Source: Meandrina meandrites
Lineage: Eukaryota > Cnidaria > Anthozoa > Scleractinia > Meandrinidae
NCBI GenBank assembly: GCA_963693305.1
Contig: OY855905.1
Coordinates: 15,806,737 to 15,870,736 of the forward strand
Direction of reading: 5' to 3'
DNA: 64,000 bases
Of the stretch, positions 22,395 to 33,187 are shown in pieces. Numbering within the stretch: position 1 is the stretch's first letter; each line of letters starts with the position of its first letter. A program made the translations under genes and the position numbers. The notes below the pieces were generated by a model, which was given only the letters and a program-made list of their open reading frames with translations, was not told where the DNA came from and made no database searches.

Positions 22395-22545
22395 TTTTTT
22401 AAAAAAATGCCTCTTAGTCGTAGCAAGGCGCTATGTAGTTAATGATGCACTATGCGCAAATAGCTCAACCATCCCAACAGGACTAACATCCAGTCTTACC
22501 CCAAGCAACCCAAAAATAACTCCTGCACGCTTAGCGTGCCTATGT
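22395..22545 (+). mobile_element. Short element with 5' T/A-stem and 3' cgcttagcg hairpin
   Basis: The 5' part is a tttttttttaaaaaaat stem followed by cctcttagtcg. The 3' part is aaaataactcctgcacgctt followed by agcgtgcctatg, where gcacgctt/agcgtgc form a stem. The middle carries aaatagctcaacc and catcccaacaggactaac, shared with 33455-33640. A third end lies inverted at 39615-39660. Helitron-like elements also end in a hairpin, but no canonical TC/CTRR ends are visible. Confidence 0.6.
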
Positions 22546-23400
22546 TTTAAATAGAGTTTTGGGCATATAAACCTCAACCGATTTTTCTGATTTTTGGCAA
22601 TCAAAATAACAAATGTTCAAATTTTATAAAGCTTTAAATTCTAGGGCGAACAAAATAAACGATCAGGAGATATGAGCGCTTTTGAAAAAAAACATATTTA
22701 TGAAATAAACGCCAATATTTTCCAAACGCGACTATAGATTTTTTCAATTTAGCAAGTTTTAATGTAAGCAAGTTTTCGGTGCTTTCAGCGCTTTCGATGT
22801 TTTATTCCTTTTGTTATCACACAGAGCAATTGATCGTTGTAATACTTGATGTGTTCATTTCTACAGGTTTACTCCTGATTTCGTTTCGTTTCGTTTCGTT
22901 TTGTTGTCTCGTGTCGTCATGACGACACGAGAATATGCGAGGGGGAGAAGGTGCATTCCAAGGTGCATTCCATGCGCGTTTGCTTTGTGAGGCCGCGGAA
23001 TTTTCCCGCCATGTCAATATTTTTCCCGCCATGTCAAGATTTGCTTTGTGAGGCTGCCGGATTTTGTGCGTGTTGTGAAAGAACAAATAATTTTTGTTTA
23101 TAAGTTGGAGTTCAAAAATATTGCTGCATTGAAAGTTTTTTGCTTTTCTGCTGGTTCATTGTAATCGTTTGTCGGTTGGGAGTGTTTATTATAAATGGCT
23201 TTTTAGTTGAACAGAATTGAACTTTAATTTAAGGGAAAATCGCGGCGTAGAATGTAAAGCAGTGAAAGAGATGTATTAAATTTGAGCAGTTTTATTAGGT
23301 GAAATTTTTGTACATTTTTTAAATGGAATGGTTGAGACAATTAGGAGCGAGTGTTTGAGTTGTGAACTTGCAGCGAACGCAAATTCTTAGTGGTCCAACA
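22546..23400. other. Spacer with short repeats, no supported gene
   Basis: Contains a tttcg microsatellite (22879-22900), a 26-bp perfect palindrome (22907-22932) and a short tandem duplication of ttttcccgccatgtcaa near 23000-23040. Frames here have no recognisable domain. Confidence 0.5.
22907..22932. repeat. 26-bp perfect palindrome
   Basis: tctcgtgtcgtca is followed directly by its exact reverse complement. It sits immediately after a tttcg microsatellite. It could extrude as a cruciform, or be a fused pair of transposon ends. Confidence 0.85.
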
Positions 23401-23424
23401 GGCAATATAAATGGAACAGAAATA

Positions 23425-23690
23425 AGGCCCCTTTTAGCTGGCGACAGTGCCTATTCACAAACGAACTGGCTAGTGAAACCCTACCCGGACAGAGGACGCC
23501 TGACTCAGGAGCGGAGAAAGTTTAAAATCTAAAGTTCGGTGTGCTACGATCTGTAGTGGAACGAGCATTTGGCATGTTGAAAGTTCATTGGAGAATTGCG
23601 TTGAAAAAGGTTGGACAAAAAACGAGCATCCTAAGAAAGACTATGATTGCTACGTGAGTTTTGCACAACAATTGTATGTATCGTTTCAAT
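23425..23690 (+). pseudogene. PIF/Harbinger transposase C-terminal fragment
   Basis: The plus strand reads PLLAGDSAYSQTNWLVKPYP, then DRGRLTQERRKF, a stop and frame change, then SVVERAFGMLKVHWRIAL and finally VLHNNC. These are the GDSAYP...LMKPYP, E-RAFG-LK-RWRIL and VLHN motifs near the end of the DDE_4-type Harbinger transposase, including the catalytic Glu of VERAFG. Stops and frame changes make it inactive. The earlier catalytic Asp residues are not present. Confidence 0.85.
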
Positions 23691-23704
23691 AACACAAGAT
23701 AAAC

Positions 23705-24290
23705 GATTAGATAAAGACAATTATTTTGATGCTAAATCTTTAAAAATGTCAACTATGGCGTTTGTTTGTTCCATTTGCCTGCTCTGGGCGTCACGGAACA
23801 TTTCAGCTGATCGTTGAAATCTTGCGTTGTCCTGTTCCATACTCTTTTCACACATTTCAATAAAAGAACTCTGCACGCCAATCTGGAGTCGTACTTTCTC
23901 GCCTTTCTTTACTCAGGATGTTGAAATAGGGGAAGTCTTCTTTAATTTTCTGAATTCCATCTTCCACAGTCGAGCGAGATCGCTGCCTGAACTGCTTGAG
24001 TTCACTCGTACTCTAGATTCTGCTGCCGTTTCTTCACCTGCTGTAGCATTCTCTGGCTTTCTGGACACCTTTCTTTATACGAAGAATAGATATCGTTCCA
24101 CATTTTTATTTTTTTCTTTGTGAAACTCCCCACAGCTTACTGAATTTGGGGGCCCACGCTTCAAGAAGTTCGTGCGTTTCTTTCTCAGTCCTGTCAGCAG
24201 ACTTAACGCGAGGTTTTTTCGTTTTGTGTTTGCCGTAGCAAGTACTTCGACATCACTTGCAACTGAAGACTGAGGCGATGGCATGCTTTT
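23705..24290 (-). pseudogene. Harbinger Myb/SANT-like accessory protein relic
   Basis: The minus strand reads SADRTEKETHELLEAWAPKF, then MWNDIYSSYKERCPES and VKKRQQNLEYE, then after frame breaks FIEMCEKSMEQDNARFQRSA. The pattern of a Trp-rich helix-turn-helix followed by a glutamine/charged tail fits the Myb-like DNA-binding partner encoded opposite the transposase in PIF/Harbinger elements. Convergent placement with the transposase fragment supports this. At least three lesions. Confidence 0.65.
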
Positions 24291-24405
24291 TGCCAGTAGA
24301 ATTGGTGATCATCGATAAATGTTTATCAGTACGCCGAGATAAAATCATTTTTAGGGGGCTAAAAAAAGCTTGCTTGACTTATCTTACAAACATCTCAAAA
24401 GTTAA

Positions 24406-26763
24406 AGGGCAACTCTTGGCTAGAAAACTATATTTCAGTAAAAGCTTCCGAATGTTTCCAAAATTACACAGGAAGCAAAAAAATTGAATTCAGAAGCTTT
24501 TTTACCGGTTAATTAAATTAATTTTAACGTAAAACTTCGTATTTTACGTGACATTTCGCCATGGATGCTTCGATTATGATCACGAGATGTGATACGTCAC
24601 AGGTGTGGAACCGCAACAAGTCACGAACATGGCTGACTCAAATTCTTGCAGTGAGAGCTCAACTTCTGCTAGCGACTCCACTGATTTTTAGAGAGCTATA
24701 GGAGGAGATATGTCAGGGGATAATTAAGAAACTTCTATGGTATTTCAACCCTGGCGTTTTGAGCCTCCAGGGAAAAAACAGCGAGACAGAGAAAGGGAGT
24801 AAAATATCGAACCTCCTCACAGCCGACGGCGACGAATGGTGAGTGAATTGAAGTCCTAAATGTACAGTTTCTTTCTCTATTACCTCGGCCAGTTGTTTGT
24901 GAGCTAAGACAAACCTGAAAAGCCTTGTTTTTATTTGCATGTACGCGAGAAGCTGAATTAATCATGCTTTTATACAACCAAACTGTTTGCTGCATTTTGT
25001 TGTTTATATTCGGTCTTCAAATATTTTTGCTCATGTTTATCACAATAGGTTTTGACCTTTTGAGCTTCAGCCTAATGTACACTATCTATCTTGTGCGTTT
25101 GAAAGCTTGCAAATACAGAAACGCAAGTTAAATTCTTTGTCTCTTTTGTGTTACCGATTTTTTTAAATTCTGCTCGAAAACGAAGAATTCTGCCGGCGAA
25201 ATGCCAGCTACCGAAACTAGACTATCCGAAATTCTGCGGCAGATTTTATCTAGAACATACACAGGCTTGCAGTTAAATGTGGACAAAACTCTGCTGGGTC
25301 TCTTCACTTCTTTTGTTGGGAGAAGGGAGTTTGCGCTTTCTGTAGTTGAAACAACTCGCCTCGAGGAAACTTTGTTCAAGGTCGTTCGTGCTTGTATGAG
25401 TAAAACTGTACTGAGAATGATTTTGTAAACTGATTACTGCCACCGGGACTATTACACGACCCTGCGTGATTTTATATTTATCGGTATAATTAAGTTGTCA
25501 TGTTTTTATTTTGCAATTTCTTATCTTTTTGCGAAAAGAACCCCCACGAAAATCGAAAATTGTGCTGTGTTTGGCTCCTTATTACTTTCGCGTTTGCTTG
25601 CGTTTTAATTCATGGTTTGCATTTGAAATGGTCATTGCGCTCTTCGTGTCTTACAACATTTGGCATGTTTTCCTTTAGTTATCTCGTGAACTGACATCTG
25701 CTCGAATCTGCACACGAAACTGTTTCGTGGTCAGGTTAGGGAGGGTGAAGGGAAAGAGCGTGACACGCTTTCATACCCGGGTTTTATGCTACACCCCAGG
25801 TTGCCTAATTTACAACAATTGTTTCTCAAAAGGAATCACAGAATAAGTACTTCACGCAACACTTCTTCTCTTTTAGTTATCCGGATATTGTTTTATATTT
25901 GATTCCCCATTTCTTCGTATAATTTTATATCCCGCGAGAGCGCCTCTGCTAGCGCGCGGGGTAGTGGCTTCTGACCTGCACGCAAATCACGCGCGCCTTT
26001 TGAAGGCATATACTTCAAAGAAACACTACATTTGCTGGTGGGAATTGCATTCTATTTTGCCAATTAACAGCAGGAGAAATCTGAGGGTGGCGACAAATTT
26101 CTCAACAACAGAATCAAAATATATCGGTCTGTTTCCGAACGCGTGGATTTCGCTTACATATAGGACATATAGAGGCTCAGTATTCCTGCTCATAAATGAA
26201 GAGATTTCTGACAAATTATGGGAGTCAGCACTCGCAGACCCTTTTCAATTTACTATCTTCTCCAGACAAAAGGCATCTTTATCACGATATGGTGCAAGAG
26301 AGGATGCATCGTATTATAAAGCTATGTACATTTGCTGACCTTAGAAGGCCGATCAATCTGACGGATTTGTTTTGTTTCACGACACATGATTTACTCTTTT
26401 TAAGTTTATTTCCTTTCATATTTAAGCACTGAAGCACTACCTTTTTTTATCTTGGACATCATTCAACAGCATAGGGTCTCTCCCCTTGTCATTCTCGTTT
26501 ATGAAGAGACGCTTGGCGTGTTTTCCTCTTATCAGAAGCATGCAAAAGCAAATCTGCCTTCCACACCTGTGACGTAGCATCACGTGATGTACCAAAATCC
26601 GAACGTTTTCAAAATGGCCGCCAAATTGGCGTAAAAGAAAATTCGTAGTAAATTCATTTTGGCCGATATCTTTAAAATTTTACCTTCTAAAGATTCTTGT
26701 GTGCTATAAACAACTTAAAGAAAAAATAAAAAAAATCGGGGTAAATTTCCCAAGAGTTGCCCT
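24406..26763. mobile_element. 2.36-kb DNA transposon with TTAA target duplication and long imperfect TIRs
   Basis: The ends read agggcaactcttgg (24406) and ccaagagttgccct (26750-26763). The left TTAA is 24402-24405. The right TTAA has been split by a Tigger insertion: TTA at 26764-26766, and the last A at 27685. The inverted similarity extends inward about 230 bp to the shared block acgtcacaggtgtgg (24594 and, inverted, near 26560). TTAA targets suggest piggyBac or Kolobok. The interior has only broken coding pieces. Confidence 0.75.
24630..24841 (+). pseudogene. Possible first exon of the TTAA element's protein
   Basis: An ATG at 24630 reads MADSNSCSESSTSASDSTDF, then two stops, then MVFQPWRFEPPGKKQ and further to NLLTADGDEW, where a good splice donor (tggtgagtg) follows at 24838-24846. 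An acidic/serine N-terminus followed by an F-Q-P-x-R-F-E-P motif is reminiscent of proteins carrying the P2X7-like cysteine-rich ballast domain, which occurs in some animal transposon proteins. The cysteine-rich part itself is not seen, so this is tentative. Confidence 0.35.
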
Positions 26764-26766
26764 TTA

Positions 26767-27682
26767 CAGTGGAACCTCGATTTAACGAACCTCTATATAA
26801 CGAAGTCCTCGATATAACGAACGATTCTCTTCAGCCCGACCAAAATTATAGTAAAATGTATGGAACAGAACCTCGATATAAGGAAACCCTCTTTATAACG
26901 AACACAATCCAAAAGCCCAAACGTAAAATATAACTCGATATAACGAATAAATGACAACATGTGACGAAAGATGAATGCGAAACAGACCAACAAGGATGAA
27001 ATTTCTTTAATTCTGTAACACGAGGGCAACAGCTCATTACAGCTGCTGGCTGTATACAAATAACAGCTCATTTCGTTATTTGTCAATACCGGTTCAAAGG
27101 AAAAAGCGAATTTCTGCGCTCGCTTTCTTTCTTTCTGGCGGATGACAATAAAAAGACAGAGGCAATCCTCACACAAAGAAATTCTTGATCAAGAGTCCTG
27201 ATTAGAAGATTTACAACAATAGTACAGTGTTAAAAAATGTTGTTAACGTTTTGTTACCATGTTCATTTTGAGGAATTTCTTAAATGGCGGACGCATTTTC
27301 TACTGATGACAAAAAAAAAAAATCTTCATTGAAAGTAATCTTTTATTAGCGTCTCACTAGTTTTATGCAGTTTTGCTTGCTAGTCCAGTTTCTAGTGCCA
27401 TAACCATATACCGATCTGTACTGAGAGGGGTCCTGAGGCAAAAGCTTCGGAGAGACGTCAAAAAACGAATGTTTATTGGTATTTTTGTTCAGATCCGGAA
27501 AAGCTTGGTTAGTGCAACGTGAAATTTTTGAAAATCAATTATTAACTTTACCTCGCTATAACGAATATTTTGGGAGTTTTACCGAAAATTCGTTAAATCG
27601 AGTTTTTTGATATAACGAACCCTTCATATAACGAACAAATTTCCCCAGTCCTTTGGCACTTCGTTAAATCGAGGTTCCACTG
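26767..27682. mobile_element. Non-autonomous pogo/Tigger-type element, TA target
   Basis: Terminal repeats cagtggaacctcgatttaac and gttaaatcgaggttccactg are flanked by TA (26765-26766 and 27683-27684). Subterminal copies of cctcgatataacgaac and inverted equivalents are typical of Tigger/pogo relatives of Tc1/mariner. No transposase frame. It inserted exactly in the right TTAA of the preceding element. Confidence 0.95.
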
Positions 27683-27689
27683 TAACAAG

Positions 27690-28014
27690 GTCAAAGACAG
27701 ACCTCACGCTAAGTAACCCAGATAAGAAGATGTGGTGATATTCGGCCGGGATGCAATTGGAGCTGCAAACAGGAGCGGGAAGCAGGAATTTCAAGAAAGA
27801 GCCAGAGCGGGATTTTGAGAATCTTTACGGAAAGTTTTTTCGTAACTGCATTAAATGTAATTAACAAAATTTGACTGGAACAAATTGCTTGATCTGTGTA
27901 GCGGTGTAGGTTTTCAAGTACGGAATAGGTTAATAGTGTAGTGTGTCAAATTTATATAGTTGCGGTTACACATCGTCCTTTTAACATGGTAAAAGGGCTC
28001 TTTACCTCGGGAAA
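27690..28014. other. Spacer, nothing recognised
   Basis: No gene, hairpin or repeat match is supported. Confidence 0.4.
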
Positions 28015-28240
28015 CTCACAAATAGAGAGGACGTTTTTTTGGTAAATATCATAAATAATATGTGCTCTGTCATTTTGTTTTTCCGCGTGCTTAGTAATTT
28101 TGTTTCCCCGGGTGTTTTGTCATTTTCATGGCCTGTTCGCCATTTTTATTTCCCACTTATGAAAGAAAAAAGACTAAAAATTATCTCAGCAAAATTTTTC
28201 CCCAAGGTAAATTTATGGCGGTGTGAAAAAGAACAAAAGA
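28015..28240 (+). repeat. Partial copy of the 160-705 dispersed repeat
   Basis: Shares aatagagaggac, the tgtcattttgtttttccgcg minisatellite words and tatttccc followed by a near-identical aaaaaga-ctaaaa block. Ends before the LINE C-terminus. Confidence 0.7.
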
Positions 28241-28929
28241 ATCGCCCATGAAAGTTACCGAGGCAAATAGGTAGGTTTTCCAAGTACCCCAAGATAAAAT
28301 GACCAATCGTGAGGCAAACCTCAAAGATAAGCAAATAAAATAAACAAAGAATTTGAAATTAAATATGATGGCGTGAGGTTTAGATTTCCTGAGGTCAACT
28401 TTGCGTGTTCAAGGCAGCAAAAATGTGGTCTTTCTTAGAATCATGGCTTGATGGTTTGCTGATTTGTAAGTAATATAAATGCTATTTTTTTGTGGAAATT
28501 TGACGTTTAAATACAACACTAGTCAAGGAAGATCTACTAGTGCGTTTTCGTACATGTATTTCGATTTCATCTCAAGGTTTAGAAAAATCCAACAAAGAGA
28601 TTTATATAAACGGAGTCTTCGCCTTCTATTTCTTCACTGTCTGAAATACTGACATAACAAAGCAGTAGAGGGCTGTTGAAAGAGTATAAATAATAAAAGC
28701 GAGATGATGCTAAGTAAGCACCCTCGTATTGCCCATTTTCGCATTTCACGCCGAAAACAGTATGAAAAATTGACCTTGGTAAAGTGTTAAGTGTGTGATC
28801 GCAAACACCTCGGTAACGTATTCCCGCGGTGAGTTTACCTTGGTGTTATTTACCTTGGGAATGCTATTTGCCTGGGTATGTGTAAAACGTTCGTTACAAA
28901 CATATCGGCATTTCTATTTTCAGCGTTTT
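28241..28929. other. Spacer; one possible small 5' exon
   Basis: An ATG at about 28421 reads MWSFLESWLDGLLI up to a strong donor ttgtaagtaat at 28467. This is too short to support a gene. Nothing else was recognised. Confidence 0.25.
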
Positions 28930-29400
28930 CGTCACAAGAAACATGTATTAAATACTCTATTTTCTGATATTGTTCTTTGATCGTTAAAAACGGGCAATAA
29001 ATAACAAAAGAAATGGAAAACTTCGCAAAACGTTGGCGCAAGGAGGTGAAGTGGGGGACGAGTGCTTCGAGTAACGCTCAACTCCTCTTGCGTTCAGTTT
29101 GCGTCGGAAATAGAGAGGACTCTGTCATTTTGTTTCCCCGCCTGTTCGCCATTTTTATTTCCCGCGTATGGAAAAAGAAGACTAAATATTATCCCAGCAA
29201 AATGTTCCCCCGTCTCTGCTTTCCCTATCCCCGGATATGGTAAATTTTCTAAGAAAACCTATTTTTTTAGTGGTGCAAAAGTCTTAAATGAACTCCCTGT
29301 AAATATTGCAAGCGTAAATAACATACAAGCTTTTTGCGGCCTAGCAAAACATTTACTTTTATAATAACTATTTAGTAAAGTATATTTTAATCCCTTTTTG
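28930..29400 (+). pseudogene. Dispersed repeat copy with LINE C-terminal fragment
   Basis: This is the fuller partner of 160-705. Near 29230-29364 the plus strand reads YGKFSKKTYFFSGAKVLNEL and then PVNIASVNNIQAFCGLAKHL, followed by a stop. The F-x-GAKxLNELP...F...KH pattern is the standard end of CR1/L2/Jockey-type LINE proteins. Nothing of the reverse transcriptase core remains. Confidence 0.75.
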
Positions 29401-29485
29401 ACTGACACGAGACAGCCCAAAGGGCCTTTGATTACATAAGCCTGTCCACTGATAGTCCATTTATTATTATGGATTTTATTGTAAA
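29401..29485 (-). repeat. LINE 3' tail copy (aaaggccctttgggctgtct)
   Basis: The minus strand repeats the tail seen next to the RT fragment at 2890-2920, including tctcgtgtc. It carries an aaaggccctt(t) self-complementary core. It is a short 5'-truncated LINE insertion end. Confidence 0.6.
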
Positions 29486-29489
29486 TTAA

Positions 29490-30161
29490 GGAGGCTCGCA
29501 ACGGTTTCCAGCACTTTCCAGCTCTTAAACTTTGATGGGTCAGTACTACAAATCTTTATCAGTTGCTGCTACAATAATGATATGACACAAATTCCCAATC
29601 ATTGCTAAACAAGTTGTGGTAATTTTCATGACGTCACTGGTTACTATAGCAACAGTTTTACCCGTTAAAACACCCTTAATTTTGCCTTTAAGTGCTTATA
29701 ACTCAAAAACGAGTCCGGTGACCCCCATTTTTTATTATTGAATAATGATAAGCATGTTAAGATGCAACTTTTTGCAAAGATAAAAAAAATTCTCTGGAGC
29801 GGTTTCAGAGCCACCTTAAATTTACGGAAATTTAAGGTGGCTCTGAAACCCCTCCGGAGAAATTTTTTTAACTTTGCAAAAAGTTGCATCTTAACATGCT
29901 TATCATTATTCAATAATAAAAAATGGGGGTCACCGGACTCGTTTTTGAGTTATAAGCACTTAAAGGCAAAATTAAGGGTGTTTTAACGGGTAAAACTGTT
30001 GCTATAGTACCCAGTGACGTCATGAAAATGACCGCAACTTGTTCAGCAATGATTGGGAATTTGTTTGACATCATTATTGTAGCAGCAACTGATAAAGATT
30101 TGTAGCACTGACCCATCAAAGTTTAAGAGCTCGAAATTGCTGGAAACCGTTGTGAGCCTCC
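29490..30161. mobile_element. 672-bp palindromic element with TTAA target duplication
   Basis: TTAA at 29486-29489 and 30162-30165 flank ggaggctcgcaacgg and its inverse. The arms mirror each other around 29825/29826 almost to the base, so both strands carry nearly the same 82-codon open frame by symmetry. It contains gagtccggtgacccccattt at 29707 and its inverse at 29924. It is non-autonomous and would fold into a near-perfect hairpin about 335 bp long. Confidence 0.95.
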
Positions 30162-30189
30162 TTAAGTTAAGGTTACATTGTACTCACTT

Positions 30190-30221
30190 TTCATTGTCAA
30201 TTGCCTCTTCTTTCTTTTCCT
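30190..30221 (-). CDS. Candidate 32-bp internal exon of a host gene
   Basis: The minus strand shows a T-rich acceptor (ttgtttacag), then 32 bases encoding EKKEEAIDNE plus two bases, then donor gtgagt. Reading phase 0 at its start is compatible with the phase-0 end of the coiled-coil exon at 49729-49931 upstream on the same strand. A short charged exon like this could be chance; linkage to the other exon is inference only. Confidence 0.3.
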
Positions 30222-31205
30222 GTAAACAAAAATAATAAGGGTTACTCATTTTGAGAGTTAGAACTGAGAGAGAGTTATTTTGAGAGTTATCGGTAAAATA
30301 TTTAAAGCACTGATAGTAATCTTCATGTACATCGATCGACAATGATTGATCCCAATTAATTAACTGGTACTGGAAATTGGCATCCAAATGATCAAGAAAA
30401 ATTCAGTAATTTTAACATATTTGATTGACTTTCATTAATTTGAATTTTAATGAGCTTTATCAATTTTCATCAACTGTACATGTTATCCATTCAACGTAAT
30501 CAACTTAACACGAGTAATTTCTTCCTTTCTAATTTGTACTCTGATGCAAATAGCTGTAGCATTGAAAGGAACTGTAGTGTATTGTAAGTTGTGTTTTGTA
30601 GTTTTGTAATAATGAATTTAATTCAAAAAAATGTACTACGATGGGCACAGAACCTTCCTGCAGTGTTATGACTCAATGTCTATTAAAAAATAAGTTCAAC
30701 TAAAACAGCGCAGGGTGGTGTACATGAGCTGTTTCTTTTACAAATTGTAATGCTTACAAATGCATTGATAATGCATTACAGATGTTAATTGGTATAAGGA
30801 TGACGCATTTGTACTGTTATTCAGTCGACAGAAAATGCTCCAGAATGGATGAAAAATGTATTCAAGGCATGGACAACTTTTTCCAGTATTGGATCCAAAT
30901 TTTGCCCTGTTTCAATCCAATAATAAAGTTCAAAATAAAGAATTTTATGGCACTTTGATTGAAGCAACAAAATGATCGGCATCTGAGAGAATTTGATTTT
31001 GTTAAATGAAAAGCTATTTGCCGTAAATTGTCTTAGGAGTGAAGCGCTTCGCTTCATCAGGTGAAAAGCCACCCTACCACACCCCGCCACCCCAGAAAAA
31101 TCCATTTACCGCATGCTGTACAGTACGAAAGTAGGATGCCTGAAACACTAAGATATCACGAGAAATGACAAAAAGACAACTAAAGTGAATTCAAAGGAAA
31201 ACCTT
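30222..31205. other. AT-rich region, no supported gene
   Basis: Small frames only. No element ends recognised. Confidence 0.35.
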
Positions 31206-31212
31206 ATTGCTT

Positions 31213-31400
31213 ATTTTTGAGTCATTTTTTTCAAAAAATAACTCTTAGTCGGCGTGAAGACGTATTTGGCTATTAAGTGGGTGGATGGTGGATGGATGTT
31301 GGTTGGGTGGATCATTCATGTATGTATTTCACACCAATCAGATTTGGGATTCTATCAAGGACCAATCAAATTGCGGCTTGTATGTATGGATCGTTTTTAT
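31213..31400 (+). repeat. Family A repeat, degraded 5' fragment
   Basis: Begins gagtcatttttttcaaaaaataactc and cttagtcggcgtga, and keeps both CCAAT boxes (about 31334 and 31361). It has lost the TATA box and downstream part. Confidence 0.75.
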
Positions 31401-31734
31401 GAATAATTTGTTTTCGGTTCAAGGTACGGCCATTTTTGTTTTGCTATAGATTCAACCTTATTGGGCCGTGTTGGTCTGAAGTCTCTATTCCAGTTCTTGA
31501 TTTTTATGTAGCTTTGGGTGAGAACATTGTGTGTGGGTTCTGAAACCAAAAAGTGTTTGGAAATTTGATAGTGGTGAAGGTGATTCTCTCGGTTTACCGA
31601 ATCAACTAGTTCAGTTGACGACAGAATATGGGTATAGTATTTGTTGACCACTTTACTTTAAATTTTATGATGTTTTTGAGTAGAATAGATATGTGTATTG
31701 AGAATAAATGTTGTGACTTCCATTTTTAATGTCA

Positions 31735-33187
31735 GTGTTGCGGGTTTTGCGCAACGTTCTGTTTTGGTCCCCAAATGGAACAAACTGATGCACTGTGGGT
31801 TGTTTGTAAGGGCGAGTGTTAAAGAAATTAAACGAGAAATCTTTGAGATTCTAACCGCTCGGTGTTTAAACTGTTTTCTCTCGGTTAAAAGTATAGCATT
31901 AGTAGTTTTCCTATTAGTAGGAGCTTTGGCTAAGTAATAACACGAGCGACCACAAATCTCTCAAGATTTTCCTCCCAAATTAAGAATAACGTAATTCTAA
32001 TAGGTCGAGGCATGTGCGAATGCCAAATAATTGGTATTTTCGTGAGGTTGGAATGTGGCCGGAGACGGTTCGACGTTTCCTGCTTAGGAATAGTAGGACT
32101 TCACATGGGCGGTCATGAGTTATTTATTGTACGATCGTTTGAAAAGCTCATGACGTGATGATGTTACAAGGGCACGTTTTGTCTGCTCGGCAAATATTAA
32201 ATTAGGTGCTTTGACAACGTGGTTGGATGGCACAGCAAGAGAAAATCATCATTTGTGCCGCGAGTGAGGGCCGTACAGGCCGTAGGAAGGTATAGTAGTC
32301 GTTGTGCGAGTCTCACGTTTCAAGCTTCGCATTGTTGATGGCTATCTTTAGTAGTATGGCGGTGCAATGCGGTTATTTCCGTACCAATGACGTAATGCTT
32401 GCAAGTGTTTACGTCGGCCAAATTAATTTTCTTCAGATCTCTGAACTCGCCTCGATGAAACAGCCAAAAGATTCACTTCAACTGGCTAAACCGACAAGTC
32501 GCAAAATTGCAAACAAATTAGCGACCGTCGCTTCTGGCGAAATAAACATGCAAAGTAAACATAATCTTGTTTGTCACGTACCGAAAGTGAAAGCTGCAAC
32601 GTCAGCGCATTCCATGGCTGACGCAATAACTTTTTAGTGTATTTAATATTCCCAACGCAAAGCGGTTGCAGTTACATTTACTCATAGGCAAAAGAAAAAA
32701 AGACAGACAGCTTTTTGGTAGTCTCCTTTGAAGCCGTTGTTTGGGCTCGTCACGCAAAAAACAACGGCTGAAAAGAAAACTAGCTTTTTGGGTGTGCAGT
32801 CAAGCGTGTCACACAACTTCATCGAAAGCTGTTTTTAGCACGGCCGTGGGAATATCGGTACCGATGATGTTACGCTTACAAGTTAGAGCACGTTTCTGCT
32901 TCTGGTTGCGAAATTAAAATTGTACCAGTCCAAGTAAAATCGTCACGTGGTTTGGCCGAAATGCACTGGTGACTAGAGTTGTTTGTTTCTCGCGTTCGTC
33001 GAAACAAACACGTACTTGCTTGCAGAAAGGTTTCTGTTTTATATTGATGATGAAAATAACGGAGCCATTTCAGAAACCCGAGAATACTTTGTTCTTGTTC
33101 CATCTGGCTATTCGTTTGCAATTTCTGGGTCAATTTGGCTTTCTTAGAGAGCGTGTTTGCGATTTTGTGATCATGTTTACGGTAAAT
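31735..33187 (+). repeat. Left arm of a 1.4-kb inverted repeat
   Basis: It matches the reverse complement of 41250-42676 with scattered substitutions and small indels. Landmarks: ttttggtccccaaatg at the outer end, taagtaataacacgag, cacatgggcggtcatgagtt, ggcggtgcaatgcggttatt, and gtgatcatgtttacggtaaa at the inner end. Both arms keep an open frame of about 110 codons (32302-32637; QCGYFRTNDVMLASV...) that I do not recognise. The arms are about 8 kb apart and enclose 33188-41249. Confidence 0.9.

Noticed and set aside
29665..29986. Two 82-codon proteins on opposite strands
   Set aside because: They are mirror images produced by the palindrome, not independent genes.
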